This document shows positions 22,359 to 33,860 of a stretch of 50,282 nt of DNA, one piece after another. Source of the stretch: Fragilaria radians (Eukaryota; Bacillariophyta; Fragilariophyceae; Fragilariales; Fragilariaceae); the NCBI GenBank assembly GCA_900642245.1, contig CAAAJI010000369.1:1-50282 (forward strand). Direction: 5' to 3'. The position numbers were made by a program, and so were the translations under genes. The notes beneath the pieces were generated by a model. The model ran no database searches and was not told the DNA's origin. It saw nothing but the letters and a program-made list of their open reading frames with translations. Each line of letters begins with the position of its first letter. Position 1 is the stretch's first letter.

Positions 22359-23616
22359 ATGTTGTTCGTGAAAAGTTCCTTGCGACCCGTTCTGTTGCTT
22401 AGTTCTCGACGATCTTTTGTCACTAAGCTGCCTCGCTTTGTAGAAAAAAGAGCAAACGAGGTTGGAACTGGAGGAAGAAGTTCTGATCCAGGATACAAAG
22501 TTGCCATCTTCGGAGCAACTGGTTTTCTAGGACGTTATGTCTGTGCCGAGTTCGGTAAGTAGGACGAGTACTTAAAAAGTGTAGATTAGTCGATTGTCAC
22601 AAAGCTTGGAAACTCAACACACTGCTTTACGGATAATTTCAGGAGCTAATGGGGCCTTGGCGTATATTGCTAACAGAGGAGATGAGTTGGAAGTACGTCA
22701 TATCAAGCCTCAATTTGATCTAGGACGCACTCGATTTGTTTTTTACTGTCCCCGTGATCGGGAAAGTATCAAGAATGTGATCGCAGACGCTGACATTGTC
22801 GTGAACCTAGTTGGAAAATATTACGAATCAATGAAGCCTTATGAAAAGAAAACCTTCCCATACATCGGATACAAGACAAATTATTCATTCGAGGAAACAA
22901 ATGTAACTATTGCTCGAACAATTGCTGAGGTTTGCGTTGAGCTTCAAGTGGATAACCTTATCCATGTATCATCGGCCGCTGCCGATCCTGATTCTCCTTC
23001 TGAATGGGCTCGCACAAAATTTGCGGGAGAGGAAGCAGTTAAGGAGGTATATCCATGGGCTACCATCATTCGACCTACACAGCTTTTTGGTCACGAGGAC
23101 AAGTTACTGAATGTTTTAGCCCTCTTTGCCACAAGATATCCTTTTTTACCTTTGGTAGATGATGGTAAATCTCTGACGCAGCCTGTCTGCGTGAATGATG
23201 TGGCACGATCCATAGTTCGTATCTGTGACGATCCTGCTCTTTTTGAAGGAAAACGTGTTGATCTCTTTGGTCCTTCCGACTATTCTTACAAGGAATTGGC
23301 TGATTTCGTTCTCGATATCACGGAACGAGATTGTAAAGTAATTGGTGTTCCAAAGGAGCTTGCTCTTCTTCTTGGGAATGTTTTGCAGTATCAAAGAAGC
23401 CCCCCTTTGACTCCTGATTTGGTGCAGCTTCAGAGTGTAGACTATCTACCTGCCATGACTGCGGAACAATATGCGGCTCAGAAATCAAAGGATGCCATAG
23501 TCACTATGGAAAATTTGGGATTGACCCCAACTCCGATTGAAAAGATCGCCTTTAGTTACTTGCACAGATACCGCCGTTACGGACACTTCGATAAAGTTGA
23601 TGGTTACCATTCTTAA
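22359..23616 (+). CDS. NDUFA9: NADH:ubiquinone oxidoreductase subunit NDUFA9 (39 kDa)
   Basis: Exons 22359-22554 and 22643-23616, with an 88-nt intron (GTAAGT donor, TTTCAG acceptor, phase 1), give 389 residues; mammalian NDUFA9 has about 377. The first 35 residues are Arg/Ser-rich and lack acidic residues (LLLSSRRSFVTKLPRF), as in a mitochondrial presequence. A Rossmann nucleotide-binding motif follows (KVAIFGATGFLGRYV), split at its end by the intron. Later family motifs are ADIVVNLVGKYYE, NLIHVSSAAADPDSPSEWAR, TIIRPTQLFGHEDKLLN and LVDDGKSLTQPVCVNDVA. This accessory complex I subunit belongs to the atypical short-chain dehydrogenases and binds NADPH structurally. It acts in the mitochondrial inner membrane, matrix side. 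Confidence 0.93.
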
Positions 23617-25108
23617 GATGAGAAATATAATTTGGATAATGACACCTTGGACTAGAAGGATGCATAAAGATAGTACTTTGATGTAGTAAAATATATTCCT
23701 TCTTCCTCCATCCAAATTAGTTGCGTGATTTAGGATGTCATGTTAACAGTATTAATTATTTGGGTGATGAAAGTCAGAGAGATATTTCATTTGAAATATT
23801 GCATATAGACTTCCAACCAGTTCTCACCAGCTTCTCCATGACTTGTTGAAGTTTAAAGTGTACTTCGTAAATTGATCATTGTGACCTACCTTGACTGAAG
23901 GATCAAGAAGCTAATCCTTAACACAATAGGTTGTAAACAATAACAGTTTAGTAATAAAATTTTAAACTAGGAGATGTGTGCATGGACAGGTAAAAGGAGA
24001 CGTCCTATACCGTTAGTGCATAGTAAATCGTAGTAGAATCAAAACATTCTTTTATTTACTCATCTAGTCATGGGTAGTTACAAGTAAACTATCCTATTCA
24101 AAATCTACCACAAGTTTAACTATGATAAATGATTCACTAGTTAAACTTAGTGAGGATTAAATATTGTTTATAAATGGAAAGTATCATTATGCAATCCAGC
24201 ACCTAGGATGGCTATAATAATGATCTATAAAAAGATTTAATTATGAAGTTAGTTCTCTATTAGCAGAGAGTCTAATATCTAAAATAATTTGTCCTTATTG
24301 ACCACCAAATTGACCCTATGAACAACTTGAAGAGACTTGTATAAACAGTTGGGTAGAAGCTTTATAATAAGATCCAATTCTTCAAGAGAGTGCACAAACA
24401 TCTCTTGAGAAGGGTCAAGGCTCTCTCTGAGAGAAGTTTTTTGTCTACACAACACTAAAGAATAAAAGTAATCTAAAATAGATTATAATTTATCATTGTA
24501 TTATTTCTATCCCTCACTATAGAGCCAGTTGTAATTCCTAATGTTGCCCTTTGGATTGAGTCAAATTTGAGAAACACCCTTGCATACTACAAAGGTGTAG
24601 AAGTGATTATCTATTTTTAGAATTGCTCCTCTAAAGAATGGTACTAGAGTGGTATCAACATTATCTTTCCCGTGATGAAAGAGATCTACGAGCCTATTCT
24701 CTGGAACTAAGTCTGAACTGCTTTGTATTCACATACAAAAAATCTTTATGGGCTGAATCAAGGTGAAGATTCCATTGTTGCCAATATTTGTTTTATTGCT
24801 ATTTCTTCACAAAGACTTAGTTCATTACATCCACTTTTTGAAAAAATCAAAAGGAAATTTGTCATGTCAATCAATGCTTTTTTTCATATCTCATGGATTG
24901 TTACTTTGCTAACCTTACTGATAAAAACGTAGAGCGTTTGAATAAGGTACTGTGGATGAGACATTTTGGATTCTTTCGTACTAACCAACGCAAGGCGTAG
25001 TGTAGTAGTGTCGAAAGCGCGAGAAACTTTGAGTACACTGAGTACCCATTGTTAGAATCTGTCGGCAGTGGAAAAATCTATATTTGTTTGTGGATCTATC
25101 TTGAAACA
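23617..25108 (+). other. Intergenic, possible LTR-element scrap
   Basis: No gene found. TGGTATCA at 24651-24658 matches the first eight bases of the primer-binding site used by many LTR elements (initiator Met tRNA). A short frame just right of it (24723-24932, NLYGLNQGEDSIV) is faintly Gag-like. No paired LTR was found, so this is only a hint. The right end holds the promoter of the sorting receptor. Confidence 0.3.
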
Positions 25109-26777
25109 ATGACTGTTTCGATATTTGGACTGGCTTTGACAAATCTAGCCTTTTGGGTAGGCCAAAGCAATGGAAACGGTGTAACAAGCAAGCTTCAGAT
25201 TCATGTAAGATGATTGCATATGAAGTAAAAGGGTGAAAAGAATGTTATTCGTCTCATTTCCACAAAGGGTCATTTGTGTTTTCTTTTCCAATTCTCACAA
25301 TGCTTTCCTTCTAATAACAAATATGATTGTTGATTAACTACAGATTCCTAACTCTCTCTCAAAAGTTGGTGGATATGATCATCGTGAGGCATTGTTCGGT
25401 GTCCCTCCTTATGGTGGTAGTATCCAACAACAACTTTATTACACGGAATCCGACCTTTGTGATCCGAATGTTGATACTCGTTCGGGATATCCCAAACGCG
25501 ACAATGACTCTTCGGGTAAAATGAAACCCTGGGTATCTCCATACATTCTTATGGTCAATCGCGGCGGATGCACATTTGTGAACAAAGTCCGCAATGCTCA
25601 ACGATCTGGCGCTGCTGGTGTCATCATCGCAGATACGACCTGTCTCTGTTCGGCGGGTGATTCTTGTCAAAGCGATGTCGAATGTGAAGCTAGAGAACCG
25701 ATCATGGCCGATGACGGATCAGGATCTGATATTACGATCCCATCATTTCTGGTTTTCAAACAAGATGCAGATATTATCAAGAAGGAAATCATGCAAGATC
25801 ACGCTATTAGAATCGAAATGGCCTGGTCGCTTCCAAATCCAGATGCCCGAGTCGAGTATGAGCTATGGACGACGCCAACTGACCTTGTCAGCCGTGAATT
25901 TCAGCGTCAATTCAAAGAAGCCGCAGTTGCTCTTGGCTCTCATGCATATTTTACACCTCATATGTACATTTATGATGGGATCAAGTCAGGATGCCGAGGT
26001 ATTGACGGTAGTAATCAGTGCTACAATCTTTGCACCAACACAGGGCGTTATTGTGCTACAGACCCAGACAATGATTTAGATAAGGGTATTTCTGGTGCTG
26101 ATGTGGTCAAAGAGTCGTTACGTCGTCAATGTATTTGGAAGATTTATGGCGAAGCCGATGGTATCGGCAAGGAGTGGTGGGACTACGTAGCAGAGTTTAT
26201 GTATCGGTGTGACAATGAAGACTACTTTGCCAGTGAAGATTGTGTCAAAGATGCCATGAGCCACTCGGGTGTTGAAAACCATAAGGTTGTAGATTGCATC
26301 AGTGACTCAGGCGGTCTTGATGGGGACGGTGAAAATACTATCTTAGAGGCTCAGCTTAATGAAAAGGAAGCATCCGGAGTTGTCATACTTCCTGCGACCT
26401 ATGTGAATAATGCAGCAATTCGTGGAGCCCTGGAATTTGCGACTATTTTCAAGGCTATTTGTGCAGGTTACTCCAAAGGATCTGCCCCTAACGTCTGTGA
26501 AAAATGCGCTAATTGTGGTATTGATGAATATCAGTGTGTTGTAGATGGAAGATGCCCTGATGGAAGCGGTTCTGTTACCGTCCCAGTTTTCACCACTTCG
26601 TTGGCTGCTATTGTCTTTTGCTTCGGTTGTATTGGACTAATTCAATGGCAAAGGACACAGAGACAGATGAGAGAACAAGTTCGTGGCATAATGGCTGAGT
26701 ACATGCCCTTGGATGAAAACAATAAAGTTGAATCGGCTGGTATTCCTTTGGATGATGAAGATGCTGATTTCACCTAA
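25109..26777 (+). CDS. VSR: Vacuolar sorting receptor (BP-80/VSR type)
   Basis: Exons 25109-25204 and 25344-26777, with a 139-nt intron (CAT|GTAAGA donor, CTACAG acceptor, phase 0), give 509 residues. Exon 1 encodes a signal peptide (MTVSIFGLALTNLAFWVGQS). A PA domain follows (ALFGVPPYGGS, ILMVNRGGCTFVNKVRNAQR, IPSFLVFKQDADII). Then comes the VSR central region (YFTPHMYIYDG, CYNLCTNTGRYC, EWWDYVAEFMYRC, AAIRGALEFATIFKAICAGY). A Cys-rich stretch about residues 413-438 replaces the plant EGF repeats. One transmembrane helix spans about 444-467, and the tail is GIMAEYMPLD at residues 480-489. Plant receptors carry the same YMPL signal, which binds AP-1/AP-4 mu subunits. The protein should carry soluble cargo from Golgi/TGN to the vacuole. 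Confidence 0.92.
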
Positions 26778-27385
26778 ATCTAAATTGGGAAAAACAGGCA
26801 AGATAGGTTAGTTTTTCAATATCTTTAAGTTATATTTTTAATAACTAGCAACGCGCTTGTGTACCAAACATAAAGATATCAATTCAATTAGCCATGACTA
26901 ATTGTGATGATTGATTGATAAAGTGGATTACAATCCCAACGAAATCATCATAAACCCAAAGTCGAGTAGGTTGGGTGTTTTAGTTAACAATTTTGTTCAA
27001 GAATTTACAACTCTAGGTGAAGCAAAACTAATACTAAAAGAGCATAACTACAATTACATCATCACAATGTCATGTGGATAGTTGACACCCTATATATAAC
27101 TGTTTTCACAATGGAACAATTTCAGACATTCCTTGCTCATATCTCATGTCAAGGCGAGGTTTTTGTTCTCCATAATTCCACAAATAAAATAGAGAAAATT
27201 TAGTGTCTGCAATTCAGCGAGCCCCGAAAAAAAACCATTTTTTGAAGTCCTTAACTTCTAAAGCTGATCCTCAACACTTTGTAAAGGCAATTTTTGATAA
27301 CCTTTGGGCGACCAGTAACAAGACGATTCCTCAGTGCATTAACGCCCCCAAAAAGAGGAGATGAAGTACATACCATGTCAAAATT
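26778..27385 (+). other. Intergenic between convergent genes
   Basis: 3' flanks of the receptor and of the minus-strand coiled-coil gene; nothing else seen. Confidence 0.65.
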
Positions 27386-28966
27386 TCAGTCGAATCCCCT
27401 CGATCGCTTCATCATTCTTTTCAATTCCTTTTTAAGTGCCGCCTCGCGGACGTTATTCTCCTCTAGCGATTCCTGTAAATGAGCAATATAGTCATTCTTT
27501 TCCTGCAGTCGTTGAATGACGGTAAATACCTCGGTTTGGAAACGTGCCAATACTTTACGACTCACTACGACTCGATCCTGGTCTGCAGCATTCTCCTCCC
27601 AAAGTTGTCGTTCAGATGTGTGTGTGGTAGCAATGTTACTATTGCTACTAGTAGTCCTTTCTATTGGTGCTTTTGGTGGAGTTTGTAGCTTAGGACGCTC
27701 CTTCTCGGTAAGTTCTTCCAGCTGGTCTTTCGACCTAGTCGTCAACTCGATCGCGCGACGTTCGAGTTCAAGGAATTGATCTGTCAAGTTGTCTTCCACT
27801 TCATGCAAAGCAGCAAGAGCTTCGTCCTTGATTTCCTCCATATTTTTCATGAAAGATTCTTGAAGTGATGATGTAGATCCTATTCGTAATTTGTCGATTT
27901 CCAGCGACCCTAATTGATTTCGTAGCTTAAGTTCTACCAGAAGGAGTGATACCTCCATTTGGGCATGGACTAAGGATGAAGTTTCCAAAGTCGATAGAAG
28001 AAGTGTTCGATCATCAGCAATCAAATTGTCGTCTCTTGGTCTCAGCTCATCCATGATGTATTCAAGACTTTGATTTGAATCTTTTACTTTTTCCCAAATC
28101 CTAGATACCCTATCTAATGTCGATAGTGTGTCTTGTTTTTCTTTTTTCAAGGAATCCAGAACATGCATAGCTTCTGTAGTTGACCCCTGTTGTATAGCTT
28201 CCAATTCTGATTTCATCTTTCCTATTTTAATCTTTAGCTGATTATTAGTTTCTTCCAATTGCGCAATAGTCTCGTCGGCCTCATTTCGTTCGTGGTCTAA
28301 TTCTTCCTGTATACTTCTAGCTTTATCTAAAAGAATGGAAATCTCATTTTGAACGTTTCCTTCATTAAATTCGTTTTCACCAATGAAAGTGCTTGGTCGT
28401 TTTGCGCTTAGCCTTGAAATGATTTCATCACGCATCTTAATTTGAACCTTTAAATCAGTTTCCAAATTTCTTTTCTCCGAATCTAAGCACGCCAGCTGAT
28501 TTAAAAGGCTCATTTCCATCCTTACTTTTTCATCTAATAAATCAGCGATTTCGCCCTTTAAGTTTTCAACGGTTTCATCACAAGATTGCCTCACCATATC
28601 TGATTGATGTTCTAAAACTTCCATTGCTTTGATGTTTTTACTTATATGTTCAAGCAGTGTTGGAATAATTGTAGGGTCGGCACTCGAACCAATATGGGAG
28701 ATTTCATCTTCATTCAAGCCCCTCATCTCCCTGCATAAAATACTGATTCGATCTTCCGCAAATTCTTTTTTGCATCGTACACTGTCTAATTCTAATCGAA
28801 GCCAATAAACCTCTTCCTTGTGAAGAATTTCCAAAGCATTGAGCTCCTTTCGAAGTTTTGCGATTTCTTCATCTTGGCACTCCTTGATTGCTTCCAATGA
28901 ATATATCTTCAAATCTCGTTTGCTTAGAAGGTCTTCTCCGAATTCGTCGCTTTCGACTGTGTTCAT
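27386..28966 (-). CDS. Coiled-coil protein, 526 aa, unrecognised
   Basis: Single frame from ATG at 28966. Almost all of it is heptad-rich (LEAIKECQDEEIAKLRKELN, then EILHKEEVYWLRLELDSV). A Pro/Ser/Thr-rich break lies near residues 410-440 (KLQTPPKAPIERTTSSNS), followed by a final helix-forming block with DRVVVSRKVLARFQTEVF and a basic end (KRMMKRSRGFD). There is no membrane or enzymatic motif. The N-terminal block with HKEEVYWLRLELD is the most distinctive part. It is likely structural (cytoskeletal or tethering); its partner is unknown. It is unrelated in any obvious way to the larger coiled-coil gene at 5004. Confidence 0.8.
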   Translation of the reverse strand: MNTVESDEFGEDLLSKRDLKIYSLEAIKECQDEEIAKLRKELNALEILHKEEVYWLRLELDSVRCKKEFAEDRISILCREMRGLNEDEISHIGSSADPTIIPTLLEHISKNIKAMEVLEHQSDMVRQSCDETVENLKGEIADLLDEKVRMEMSLLNQLACLDSEKRNLETDLKVQIKMRDEIISRLSAKRPSTFIGENEFNEGNVQNEISILLDKARSIQEELDHERNEADETIAQLEETNNQLKIKIGKMKSELEAIQQGSTTEAMHVLDSLKKEKQDTLSTLDRVSRIWEKVKDSNQSLEYIMDELRPRDDNLIADDRTLLLSTLETSSLVHAQMEVSLLLVELKLRNQLGSLEIDKLRIGSTSSLQESFMKNMEEIKDEALAALHEVEDNLTDQFLELERRAIELTTRSKDQLEELTEKERPKLQTPPKAPIERTTSSNSNIATTHTSERQLWEENAADQDRVVVSRKVLARFQTEVFTVIQRLQEKNDYIAHLQESLEENNVREAALKKELKRMMKRSRGFD

Positions 28967-29560
28967 GATGGCATATCAGGGGAGATTTTGTTTTGTGCAA
29001 CTCTAGTAGTGATCATAAACTGAGGAATGTACGCGGAGAAAGCAAATTTCTCCGAAACGTCAACAGAATCAGTTCTCCTTTCGATTTGTTTAGCTCCACT
29101 TAGAATTGATGATTGCAAAACAGACCATTCTATCTATACATGTATCATAACTTCTCTTTCGTCAATTAACTATCACATTAGAATCTTGGACAGGTGCTCA
29201 AATCTTTGCGTTTAGGAAAGAGATGATTCACACTTTTAGTATAATGAAAGTAGTAGGCTTTGATCATAAAACTGCAATGAAGAGACATCTTCCATGTCAC
29301 TACTGCAGTTGATGGTTCACCTGCATTATTGATAAAAAGGGGATATATATTGAGGCAGTCAATCTTTTGTAGATACCTTAGTTGGAAATTGAGAATTAAA
29401 ATTGTAGATTGAGCCGAGATATCAAAGATGCATTTATTGTACAGATTCCTGCATCTTCGTGTTTTGAATCCCTGAAAAAATACTGCCAAACTCAAAGTGA
29501 TACTTCATGGAATGCTTTTGCAATCTTTGGCCAAGTGCCTGTGTATTTGTTTACAAATGC

Positions 29561-29743
29561 TTAAGGGAGAGGAATTGAATACAGGTCTTCACTCACTCGA
29601 AGTCTGATTCCTCCTCTGACATCATCAAGCAAGTTTCTTAGAAACCTTACCTCATTCATCATTATTTCCTCATCTGATGTTGCTTGCTTAGAGCTTAATG
29701 ATGTGGTCTGCGTTTCATGTTGATCATTTTCGTTTAAAATATA
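29561..29743 (-). other. Orphan protein-like frame, 60 codons
   Basis: Open on the minus strand from the stop at 29746-29744 to TAA at 29563-29561. It reads SLSSKQATSDEEIMNDEVRF, then LRNLLDDVRGGIRLRV. Composition is coding-like, but there is no ATG near the start (only one internal) and no clear acceptor. It could be a last exon, a transposon scrap or chance. Confidence 0.2.
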
Positions 29744-30862
29744 TCAAAGCAATTATTTTTAATCATTACGAGATATTGATCACTGTGTCTTACGGCAAAC
29801 AAAGGGAGGAGGCAACAATTCGAAAAGACAATTCTAAAAGAAGAGTTGTCGGATGCATGAATTTTTATAGAAATATTGGTTTCTAGTTAAAACACGGTTA
29901 CCTTTTGACATAATTCATGGCTTAGATTGTAATATTCGTTGTATCCACTGGGTTGACTTTCCATGTAATATCAGTTTGTTTCAGCTATTTCTTTTTTCTA
30001 ATATATGTAACTTGTTTTGTTGATAATGCTAATGATTGACAAGAGTATCCAGCCGAGAGGAAAAATATAAAATATCCGAAAATATTTTGCCTGCTTTTTC
30101 GTGCGTTTCAGATTTAATATCGTGACAGAAAGATACATTTATGCTTATTGGTAGAAAGTGATTTTAAAAGTAAGCATAAAAAAGTTGTTTAATTGCTGCT
30201 TGGCATGCAGATTATGAATATAAATTTCATATTGTCTCAACAACATCCATTCGGTCTATATTTTGCACTGAATAATGGAATTTAGTGGTTGCCCTGTCTC
30301 ATTCTTACATAAGCTTTTCCTTACAAATACAGACTGATATGGAACATATGGTGAAAGATATGTCTGAGAAGACAAAGGTGATACATCTTTCCCATTTTCA
30401 TGGTCCAGCTCGACATGATTCGAACCAGATAATATGTCCTCAATTATGGGATAAAATCAAGTTTCTGACATGAACCTCAAGGTACAGATCATTATTTTTT
30501 CATTGACTTTAAATACAATTTGAATCAATATATTGACGCATAGCATTATGTTGTTATGTTACCTATACTTTATGAAGGGCATTGGATTACGTTTTATTTT
30601 AGTTTGTTAATTCGCTAGATTTGACTAGCCTTGGACCTATTGAAGTCCCAACGTCAAAACAGAACTTTGCTGATAAGGTATCAAGCAAAGTTGATTATGA
30701 GACAAGGCACAAATTACTCGCGAAATAAAGAGATAATCGAAAATTGATTTAATTCATTAGCTCAATATTTGCATTTCAATTAACTTAAAAGGTACTTCCC
30801 CATTACATTCCTATATCCTAAAATATTTTAAATTGTTGTAGAATCTTTGTGGTAGGAGAAGT

Positions 30863-30938
30863 AGAATAGAAGCTATTCTGCTCTATTGTATAAGTGAAGC
30901 CCAAGTCACCAAACATTGTTTACTCTTTGGGCTTACTT
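30863..30938. repeat. Two adjacent hairpin-forming inverted repeats
   Basis: AGAATAG-AAG-CTATTCT at 30863-30879 is a 7-bp perfect stem. About 12 bases on, AAGT-G-AAGCCCAA (30892-30904) pairs with TTGGGCTTACTT (30927-30938) through 12 bp with one bulged G and a 22-nt loop. Function is unknown; it could be a small structured RNA, a MITE end or chance. Confidence 0.35.
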
Positions 30939-32482
30939 CATCTTATCTGTACTGTATCTTCTAACGCTGCTGAACTCAAAATCCTGCATTAATTTTAATA
31001 TGTAACATTTAGATTGCAACTTTTCACCCGAAAGAAGTTTTCCGTCTCATATATGAAAAAAGTCTCATTCTATTGTATGTTGAGTTAAATCGTTGGAAGT
31101 ACTCGGACTTCCCATCCGACTGCCATTTTGTAACACTATCGTTTTGGTTGTCTGGAAGCCGGATGTGCCACCGATTCCGTTCATCCTACAATTCAAGAAA
31201 ATTCACTAAAAAAAGTGAGGCACTCCGTCTGGAAAGCTTACCTCAAATTGACTATCTTCCCCTTAAGATATTGTAGCATTACAATACCACATAAGTTGTC
31301 AGAGGAAGAAAGATATCAAGGACTAATTGATGACCAGTGCCGAAATCTTTGTCAGATGGCGCACAGAGTAATGTCGTTTGACAATTATTTTTAGTCTACT
31401 CCAATAGTGGAAATTCATGCAATTTTCATGATAGTTAACATCATACATATCGAACGACAAAAATCAGTGAGTGTTACGCCAGTTTTAGGTATTTCACAAA
31501 TAATCCCATGATCAATCTACTAGTTTGAAAAATATACATTAAATTTGTATTTTGTACTCTTTTTTATAAGATTTCTCATTCAGAGAGGACATATAGAATC
31601 TCTCACCTAGATAATAACCGCATTTAAACAAAGATACATATACATTTGTATTGTTCAAGCCAGGAACAGAAAAGGTCAAATTTGACTTGAAAATCAATAT
31701 GTAACATTTATTGGGATATGGTATCCAGTTCAATTGAAGTTTTCTGCAGCCAAAGAAATAAGTATCACAATAAAGTTCACCTATGGCACTCAAACTCTCG
31801 AATTCTGTACTTGAATTACCGTACCCTAGTAAATGTTGATTAGTTAGAAATATTGTACACATTGAAAGAAAAACAAATTATTACAAAGTTAGGTTCTTGT
31901 TGATTATGCCACATTCCAAGCGCAAGTCATGCATAACTACAAAATCTTTAAATTGATCATGAAATGTTTCTATTGATGTAACAATTGTATAGCTAAGAAG
32001 TTTGTAAAGTGCTGAAATTGCATCCAAAATAGCTTGATATACACTCTTCTTTGCCTAACTTGACATTTCGTATCGTTCGTGCTTTGAACAGCACTCAGAT
32101 TGGTGTTTTGATGTGATAGCCAATTCTACCTTTGATTGATATCATAACTATAATTATATATGAATTTTGAGGAAATTAGATCATGGATTTCCTGTTTGCT
32201 TTTTTATGAGCCCTGACACACTCTCATAGATAATAAAATATAATTAGCCACATCTAAATTCTCTTTCTGAAGTGACATGAGAAGGCAAATTAATAGAACA
32301 GAAAAGGGCTATAGCCTTAGAAGTTTATGTGTTCACTGGATCAACAATGTGAATTTGTTTATAAGGTTTGTTTTTGCACTGGCACGGTAAAGGGTTAAAC
32401 CATCAATGAGTGCGAAAGCTGGGCGGTACGGTACTTGGTTGCGACCGAACAATAGAGACTACAAACGCCCAAACAGTACACG

Positions 32483-33157
32483 ATGAGCTTAACTCCTGAT
32501 AATCCCAACTCATTGGACAATGATTCAAATAAGAATAAGAGTATCTACGAATTGATTATGTCAAACCCTCCTCTTTCCTCTTCTAACTACACGCCGGAGA
32601 ACGCTTTACACCGTCCTGTCCCATTATATGTTGACAATGAGATGTCAATTGGAAAGTTGACTCGAAAGGCTCTTCCTTACTTTCAACCATGGTACCAGAC
32701 TGCTGGTCCAAACCAAATGCCTCCTGATTTCTCTTGGATTTCTGAATCGTGTGGAGGAAAAGCTGCTATTGGAGTCTTCGGAGGCGGTGTCATGGGATTA
32801 TTAATGGGAGTATTCTTGGGCGCTATGAGTGATGCGACTCCCGTCGTTACAACAATTTACGGAAAAGATATTCCCCAGGCACCTATACGTGAGCAAATGA
32901 AAGTTGTCTCACGATTAACGTGGCAAAAATCACTCTATTGGTGTAAGTCATTTGCCTTTCTCACGGGAGTTTTCGGTGGAAGTGAATGCTTAGTAGAAAA
33001 GTATCGAGGTAAACACGATGTTTGGAATCCTGTGATATCGGGTTGTATTACTGGTGCAGCTTTGCAAGCTAAATCTGGACCTGGGGCTGCCGCGATGGGG
33101 TGTGGTGGCTTTGCAGCATTTTCCCTGGTTATTGATACAGTGATGGGTACTCACTAA
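32483..33157 (+). CDS. TIM22: Mitochondrial inner membrane translocase TIM22
   Basis: 224 residues, no intron. After an N-terminal 85 residues of polar sequence, the Tim17/Tim22/Tim23 domain runs to the end: SWISESCGGKAAIGVFGGGV with a GxxxG-rich first helix, then WCKSFAFLTGVFGGSECLVE, KYRGKHDVWNPVISGCITGA and the final AAMGCGGFAAFSLVIDTVM helix. The ECLVEKYRGK then NPVISGCITG order and the conserved Cys pair (in ESC and GC) are typical of TIM22 rather than TIM17 or TIM23. It forms the carrier translocase pore, inserting multi-span carriers into the mitochondrial inner membrane. The N-terminal extension is longer than in yeast or animals. Confidence 0.92.
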   Translation: MSLTPDNPNSLDNDSNKNKSIYELIMSNPPLSSSNYTPENALHRPVPLYVDNEMSIGKLTRKALPYFQPWYQTAGPNQMPPDFSWISESCGGKAAIGVFGGGVMGLLMGVFLGAMSDATPVVTTIYGKDIPQAPIREQMKVVSRLTWQKSLYWCKSFAFLTGVFGGSECLVEKYRGKHDVWNPVISGCITGAALQAKSGPGAAAMGCGGFAAFSLVIDTVMGTH

Positions 33158-33482
33158 AATCCTGTGCTGAGATTCTCAAAACACTTGATTCCTGTATCAC
33201 CATATTATCAAGTTAATTCCCATCAGAACATACATAATCATATAAAAATCGAAATTGAGAAGCAAAATCATTTTATTCAAACCTCCGTTCACCTCGATAT
33301 TGATGTTACAATGGTCGATCAATCCTTGTACGCATTCGTGGTTTCTCGGAGTGATTGATAGAATTCAAGCATTCGGAGATTAGAAAAGCAATGGATTAGA
33401 ATTATTGACTCATTGATACAAACCGACACAATCTTCATTTATTGAAGTACGCAGCATCGTTGCTCTGCACTCGTTACGAGTT
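33158..33482 (+). other. 3' flank of TIM22
   Basis: The plus frame 33164-33358 begins without a convincing start and looks non-coding. Nothing else seen. Confidence 0.6.
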
Positions 33483-33860
33483 CTATACATACAGGTCACG
33501 CCATTGGCACATCTGATATCCACCAAATCCAGGCACTTGACATAGCTTCATGGCACTTTGGGTCTTTCGACAGATCCAAACCTGAACATTTTGTGTCTTA
33601 ACGTTAGGCCTTTTCATTGGGTCTTTGATGACAATTGGTGTTCCTTTGTACTGTTTGATTTGCTTTTATCAAGTCTTGCTTTCTATTGTATAAGTGATTC
33701 CTGATATTCTTTCCTATTAGAAGATGGAATATTTACTTTTCATGCATATGGGGTATGTGAAGCCTTGGTAAATGTATGAAGGACCTTGTGGACTTTGTAG
33801 TATCGAATTATCATCTTATAGATTTCCCAAGCCATACGTGATTGTGGTTTGTAATTCTCT
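33483..33860 (-). mobile_element. Probable decayed transposase C-terminus (family uncertain)
   Basis: The minus strand holds two protein-like pieces in different frames. About 33860-33745 reads ENYKPQSRMAWEIYKMIIRY then YKVHKVLHTFTKA. 33674-33483 reads KQYKGTPIVIKDPMKRPNV, then VQVWICRKTQSAMKLCQVPG, then FGGYQMCQWRDLYV and a stop. Protein-like scraps in further frames continue right to about 34080. Layout and decay suggest a DNA-transposon transposase end, perhaps piggyBac-like, but I do not truly recognise the family. Confidence 0.3.

Larger units (their letters stand above)
28967..32482 (+). other. Long intergenic region
   Basis: About 3.5 kb with no confident gene. It is AT-rich with short random frames only, apart from the minus-strand frame 29743-29561 and the paired inverted repeats at 30863-30938, listed separately. 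The right end must hold the TIM22 promoter. Confidence 0.55.

Noticed and set aside
22166..22507. 113-codon minus-strand frame
   Set aside because: Antisense to the NDUFA9 first exon and its leader.
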